From Chamaelirium japonicum (lineage: Eukaryota > Streptophyta > Magnoliopsida > Liliales > Melanthiaceae), in assembly GCA_947650365.1 (NCBI GenBank), contig CANTAL010000140.1, positions 434,001 through 498,000 on the forward strand: a stretch of 64,000 nucleotides of DNA. The letters run 5' to 3'. Shown here piece after piece: positions 61,789-64,000 of this stretch (position 1 is the stretch's first letter; the number at the start of each line of letters is the position of its first letter). The position numbers and the translations under genes are program-made. A model generated the notes under the pieces. That model had not been told where the DNA came from. It was given only the letters and a program-made list of their open reading frames with translations, and searched no databases.

Positions 61789-62150
61789 GTTCAGGAGCTC
61801 GCTAAGTTTGCTTAGGGGCTCGATAAGCTCGTTCAGAAGCTCATCTAGCCCGCGCAGGAGCTCGCCCAGGAGCTCGCCTAGCTCACACAGGAGCTCGCCC
61901 ATGCACGTTCAGAAGCTCGTCTAGCCCGCGCAGGAGCTCGCCCGAGCTCGCCCAGGAGCTCGCCTAGCTCGCACAGGAGCTCGCCCAAGCTCGCTCAGAA
62001 GCTCGTTTAGCCCGCGCAGGAGCTCGCCTGAGCTCGCCCAGGAGCTCGCCTAGCTCGCACAGGAGCTCGCCCATGCTCGCTCAGGAGCTCGTCTAGCCCG
62101 CGCAGGAGCTCGCCCATGCTCGCTCAGGAGCTCGCCCAAGCTCGCCCCGA
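61789..62150 (+). repeat. 86-bp GAGCTC-rich tandem repeats in U3 of element D
   Basis: About four units of 86 bp; CGCCTAGCTC recurs at 61875, 61961 and 62047. Within each unit AGGAGCTCGCCC-like text is reiterated, giving many GAGCTC palindromes. Like A-C, the repeats are upstream of the TATA box. Confidence 0.85.
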
Positions 62151-62571
62151 CCCCTGTTTATCGAAGAGGTTGCTCCCGAGAGGTCCGACTCTTGATAGAT
62201 ATGGGCGAAAGGACGGAGCAGTGCCGGGCGAGCTCGCCCTCGTTTCCCCCTTGAGATCGCCCCAGTAAAAGCAGCATAAAGATTACCAGGTGTCGAGAAC
62301 CCACTGAAGCTACGTGGACGATTGCAGTCCACGGAAGCCCATCAGAGTCGGTTTGAGACCTCCCAGACTTGAACATTCTAGAAGATTCCCCTGGCGACAA
62401 CAGAACAGCAGCTGCTGTCCCCCACTACTTCGTCAGGCGAGCTAGACGACAAATAATGTCAGGGGTCCAAGTTCCAAGAACTGTCAGAGACTATTGTGGG
62501 CTGAAACGTGGGGGCCTAGAAGGTACCAGAAAGAGCTTCCACGCGTCGCAAACCGATAGGTCGCCCATGTC

Positions 62572-62579
62572 TATAAAGG
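62572..62579 (+). promoter_or_regulatory. LTR promoter TATA box, element D
   Basis: TATAAAGG lies about 200 bases before the LTR end and is followed by a C-rich stretch, as expected at a U3/R border. Assignment is by position only. Confidence 0.6.
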
Positions 62580-62775
62580 CACACCCCCTGGCTCCAAAGT
62601 ACAGGTTGGAAATCCCTTTCACTACCACTTTGGTATACAACAGCTCTCCGTTGTGCTACCGTAACTGACTTGAGCGTCGGAGGGTCTGCGCTCCGAAGGG
62701 AGCCAGCCGTTCTCACGTTCTCTTTTCTGTCTTACAGGTGGCTCGCAAGGACCAGTGAAAAATCCCCTAAACATT

Positions 62776-62794
62776 TGGCGCCGTCTGTGGGATC
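62776..62794 (+). other. Primer binding site, element D
   Basis: TGGCGCCGTCTGTGGGATC starts two bases after the LTR end. The sequence matches the A and B sites over these 19 bases. Confidence 0.8.
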
Positions 62795-62862
62795 TCGACT
62801 GGTTCCTGTGAGAACGCCCACGACCATACGGTTGTGCGCAGACAGCTTTCATAACCCCGAAG

Positions 62863-64000
62863 ATGGCTCCGGCGACAAGGGGGCGCAGGCGGACGAGAGC
62901 CCGTATGGGGTCTGTGCACAGCGAACCCCCCGCTGAGACTCCCCAGCCCCTTGTCCCGCTCAGTGACCAGCTCCTGTTGGAGATGTTGGCCACCCAGCGG
63001 GCGATGATGGAGGAGTTGACGCGCTTGCGTCAGGCTCCGGCGGCTAGCCGGCGGTCGGGACCATCGAGGCCCGCGTCTCCCGTGCGACCTCCAGTCTCGT
63101 CGCGTCTGCCCACGACCGTCCCAGCACGGCGAACTTCTCGCCCGGAACCCCCGGTTGAGAGGACGGTCGTGCATGGAGCGAAGGAGACTCCGCTCACAAG
63201 GTTACAGAAGCTTGTAACCCAGCGGTCCAGCAACCAGGCGACCTCACGCGCGACCATCCCTCGTCGACGTAGCCGGAGCGTCGACTCTGACGGATCGGAG
63301 GCGAGGTCTCAAGAGAGGGATCGCGACCCGCGCCATCGGCGACGAGGGAAAGAGCCCGCGGTGGCTATACCTTCCGAACCACGAGAGGCGACGGCCTCCC
63401 ACAGACCAACTGCCTCGCTGAAGGGATCCGCACGCGAGCTGCCAGGAGGCCGCCGATCGGTGGCTCCCGAGGGTCGCCGTGGGGTGGATCCGAACCTCCC
63501 TAGAGGGAGTGCGCACGAGCGCCTAGGACCTGCGCAGCCGCCTTTGGGATTCCTCCCCGGGCCCTGGCAGCGACCTAGTGCGCCTGTGGATTTACTGGAA
63601 GACCTCGCCGCTCACGGAGGAAGCTCGCCCTTCACCAGCGAGGTCCATCGAGGGGGTTTTCCGCACCACTGGACCCCCCCGAAGTTTGTATTGTTCGACG
63701 GGTCGCAAGATCCCGTCGATCATCTCTTGGCCTACAGGAAACTTCTATTTTTTCGGGACCAGGACCACGTCCTGTGTCGAGCATTCCCGAGCAGTCTGAC
63801 CGGATCGGTGTTGAACTGGTTCCACAAATTGCCGTCCGGCGTGATCCCCAACTTTCCGACTCTCTCTAGGCTATTCCTGGAGCAGTATCGCTGCAATAGG
63901 CAGCCCCCGAAGAGGATAGAGTCCCTGTTTACTCTAACCATGGGAGCTCGCGAAACGCTCCGGTGCTTCGCAACGCGATTCCGAAGCGCTTATCTCGCTC
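62863..64000 (+). CDS. gag: gag of element D, 3' truncated by the window end
   Basis: ATG at 62863 opens a frame with no stop for 379 codons, to the last base of the window. Residues 1-260 are Arg/Pro/Ser-rich and low in order. From about residue 270 there is a retrotransposon Gag capsid-type domain, with FDGSQDPVDHLLAYRK, LNWFHKLPSG and LFLEQY. It aligns in layout with the Gag domains of A and B (RGDPTLHIL, LDWYHNL, LFVQHYQ), and MGARETLRCFATRFR matches their MGADETLRSFTRRFR. No lesion is visible. Zinc knuckle, protease and pol would lie to the right, outside the window. Confidence 0.88.
   Translation, partial: MAPATRGRRRTRARMGSVHSEPPAETPQPLVPLSDQLLLEMLATQRAMMEELTRLRQAPAASRRSGPSRPASPVRPPVSSRLPTTVPARRTSRPEPPVERTVVHGAKETPLTRLQKLVTQRSSNQATSRATIPRRRSRSVDSDGSEARSQERDRDPRHRRRGKEPAVAIPSEPREATASHRPTASLKGSARELPGGRRSVAPEGRRGVDPNLPRGSAHERLGPAQPPLGFLPGPWQRPSAPVDLLEDLAAHGGSSPFTSEVHRGGFPHHWTPPKFVLFDGSQDPVDHLLAYRKLLFFRDQDHVLCRAFPSSLTGSVLNWFHKLPSGVIPNFPTLSRLFLEQYRCNRQPPKRIESLFTLTMGARETLRCFATRFRSAYLA

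Larger units (their letters stand above)
61681..62773 (+). repeat. 5' LTR of element D
   Basis: The LTR is about 1,093 bp, starts TGTTGGGG and ends TAAACA, with a TGTT/AACA inverted end. The boundary is placed by the satellite break on the left and the primer site on the right. TATAAAGG is at 62572-62579. No second copy is in the window to confirm the ends. Confidence 0.8.
61681..64000 (+). mobile_element. 5' part of Ty3/Gypsy element D (runs off the window)
   Basis: A different, GC-rich LTR retrotransposon: LTR 61681-62773, primer site, and a gag ORF still open at 64000. It interrupts the satellite directly after TACGAAT. The 3' end lies outside, so no target duplication can be shown. The shared TTTGGCGCCGTCTGTGGGATC primer region and a Gag domain like A's and B's suggest a related Ty3/Gypsy branch. 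GC content and LTR sequence are quite unlike A-C. Confidence 0.88.

Overview
This looks like heterochromatin from a flowering plant nuclear genome. About 29.3 kb (46%) of the window is one AT-rich satellite with a 23-bp monomer. Nearly all the rest is Ty3/Gypsy LTR retrotransposons with Tat-lineage traits: a second RNase H domain, no chromodomain, extra antisense ORFs, and tandem repeats upstream of the 3' LTR. I see no host gene, rRNA, tRNA or CRISPR array. The species cannot be named from the sequence.

Layout. Satellite (1-841) is followed by retrotransposon A (842-26002, plus strand, 5-bp target duplication GATAC). A is split by a nested relative, retrotransposon B (3588-16271, also GATAC), which inserted into A's gag-pro reading frame. 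Satellite resumes (26003-40811), then comes element C (40812-48028, target duplication GATAT), an internally deleted, apparently non-autonomous relative. More satellite (48029-61680) follows. The 5' part of a different, GC-rich Ty3/Gypsy element, D, starts at 61681; its gag ORF (from 62863) is still open at the window end. Removing A or C restores the satellite in register.

Element organisation. A and B share one plan: LTR with 43-bp-class U3 tandem repeats and a TATAAATA box, primer binding site, gag-protease frame, a single in-frame UAG in a CAA-UCA context, then pol (RT, RNase H, second RNase H, DD35E integrase, GPY/F end). After pol come four hairpins with about 10-bp stems. Next is a convergent antisense gene of three exons with its own TATA box and G-boxes. 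A long GACCGATC-rich tandem array and a purine-rich tract lead to the 3' LTR. B has an intact pol and an intact antisense gene (861 codons after splicing) but a stop at gag codon 86. A has several nonsense changes and a frameshift. C keeps LTRs, primer site and hairpins, but most of gag-pol is deleted; it carries two further hairpin arrays and unrecognised sequence.

Most notable points: three of three mappable insertions sit at GATAC or GATAT in the same orientation; hairpin arrays show compensatory stem changes within and between elements; the antisense gene is spliced, with splice sites conserved in both copies; and the satellite is a 143-bp higher-order repeat that reverses orientation many times and contains a 2.61-kb tandem duplication.
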